NCBI GenBank assembly: GCA_023425905.1
Contig: JAFABT010000047.1
Location: forward strand, 1-11,559
Direction: 5' to 3'
DNA: 11,559 nt
Source: Actinomycetes bacterium
GTDB lineage: Bacteria > Actinomycetota > Actinomycetes > Actinomycetales > Cellulomonadaceae
Part shown: one piece after another, positions 10,815 through 11,559 of the stretch
Layout of the letters: each line of letters opens with the position of its first letter
How positions within the stretch are numbered: the first letter of the stretch is position 1
Notes under the pieces: model-generated
What the model saw: only the letters and a program-made list of their open reading frames with translations
What the model was told of the DNA's origin: nothing
Database searches by the model: none
Made by a program: the position numbers and the translations under genes

Positions 10815-11559
10815 TCACCAGCGAGCGGTGACGGCCTCGCCGTGCGCGGGAAGGTCCTCGTCGACCGCGAAGGCGACGATGCGGTCAGAGAGCACGCGCA
10901 GCGCAGCCTCGTCGTACTCGATGACCTGGACCGCCTTGAGGAAGCTGTGGACACCGAGCCCCGAGGCGAAGTGCGCGCAGCCTCCCGTCGGCAGGACGTG
11001 GTTGGACCCCGCCATGTAGTCACCGAGCGAGACCGGCGAGTACGGGCCGACGAAGATCGCCCCCGCGCTCCGGACCCGCTCCGCGACCGCTGCGGCGTCG
11101 GCCGTCTGGATCTCGAGGTGCTCCGCCCCGTAGGCGTCGACGACGGCGACGCCCTGCTCGAGGTCGTCGACGAGGACGAGCGCGGACTGCGGTCCGCCGA
11201 GCGCCTCTGCGACCCGCGCCGCGTGCTTGGTCGCCGCCACCATCGCGGGCAGGAGGTCCTCGACCTGCTCGACGAGGGCGAGCGAGTCCGTGACGAGCAC
11301 CGAGCCCGACGTCGGCCCGTGCTCGGCCTGGCTGATGAGGTCCGCGGCGACGTGACGCGGGTGGGCGCCAGCGTCCGCGAGCACGGCGATCTCCGTCGGG
11401 CCGGCCTCGGAGTCGATGCCGACGACGCCTCGCACGAGGCGCTTGGCCGCCGTCACGTAGATGTTCCCGGGCCCGGTGATGACGTCGACCGGCTCGCACA
11501 GGTCCGGCACGCCATAGGCGAGCATCGCGATCGACTGGGCGCCGCCGACCGCGTACACC
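10815..11559 (-). CDS. hisD: Histidinol dehydrogenase, C-terminal part (runs off right edge)
   Basis: HisD is the Zn-dependent, NAD-linked enzyme that oxidises L-histidinol through histidinal to histidine, the last two steps of the pathway. The visible 248 codons cover a little over half of a protein that is normally about 430–450 aa. They begin inside the conserved VYAVGGAQSIAMLAYG. Further motifs are ITGPGNIYVTAAKR, DSEAGPTEIAVLAD, and ISQAEHGPTSGS, with the zinc ligands Gln and His corresponding to E. coli Gln259/His262. GAEHLEI carries the catalytic Glu-His pair (E. coli 326/327). SLGDYMAGSNHVLPTGG gives the zinc-ligand Asp, and LPAHGEAV near the end gives the last zinc ligand, His. All key residues in this part are intact. 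It ends 58 bp from convergent nrdI, so it is not directly cotranscribed with hisC. Confidence 0.97.
   Translation of the reverse strand, partial: VYAVGGAQSIAMLAYGVPDLCEPVDVITGPGNIYVTAAKRLVRGVVGIDSEAGPTEIAVLADAGAHPRHVAADLISQAEHGPTSGSVLVTDSLALVEQVEDLLPAMVAATKHAARVAEALGGPQSALVLVDDLEQGVAVVDAYGAEHLEIQTADAAAVAERVRSAGAIFVGPYSPVSLGDYMAGSNHVLPTGGCAHFASGLGVHSFLKAVQVIEYDEAALRVLSDRIVAFAVDEDLPAHGEAVTARW

Overview
The window is a very GC-rich chromosomal stretch from an actinobacterium. Gene content and order (pheS–TrmH-type methyltransferase–rplT–rpmI–infC, a bifunctional PriA instead of a separate HisA and TrpF, an SseB-family protein beside priA, and frequent GTG starts with GTGA stop/start overlaps) fit Micrococcales. 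A Cellulomonadaceae-like host (Cellulomonas, Sanguibacter or Oerskovia) is my best guess, but this is inference from protein resemblance, not a search.

Layout. Positions 1–2978 (minus strand) hold a translation cluster. In transcription order it is infC (IF3, started by ATC), rpmI (L35), rplT (L20), a SPOUT/TrmH-family RNA methyltransferase, and the 5' part of pheS. Positions 2979–3497 are the only long gene-free stretch. It carries a long infC leader with several hairpins, a candidate infC promoter, a 4 x 9-bp GC-rich repeat, an exact 21-bp tandem repeat, and a compact furA promoter overlapped by a 7-1-7 Fur-type inverted repeat. Positions 3498–5582 (plus strand) are furA and katA: a FurA/CatR-type peroxide- and metal-sensing repressor followed by a monofunctional haem catalase, closed by a perfect 15-bp hairpin. 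Positions 5730–10208 (minus strand) are hisC–hisB–unknown gene–hisH–priA–sseB. A stand-alone nrdI on the plus strand (10331–10756) separates hisC from hisD, whose 3' part runs off the right edge.

How it works together. The left block makes ribosomal proteins, IF3 and phenylalanyl-tRNA synthetase. The right block makes most histidine-pathway enzymes: HisD, HisC, HisB, the glutaminase HisH, and PriA, which also serves tryptophan synthesis. hisF is not in the window. The furA–katA pair sits between the two blocks as a self-regulated oxidative-stress cassette.

Most noteworthy signals: (1) the furA control region, where the -10 spacing predicts a leaderless mRNA, the -35 is buried in a Fur-type box, and two 21-bp repeats lie directly upstream; (2) the ATC start of infC; (3) an uncharacterised 152-aa protein translationally coupled to hisB; (4) an orphan nrdI placed in reverse inside the his cluster; (5) a candidate leaderless hisC promoter. 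I found no CRISPR array, insertion sequence, tRNA or rRNA, and no clear sign of a wholly new defence or mobile system.
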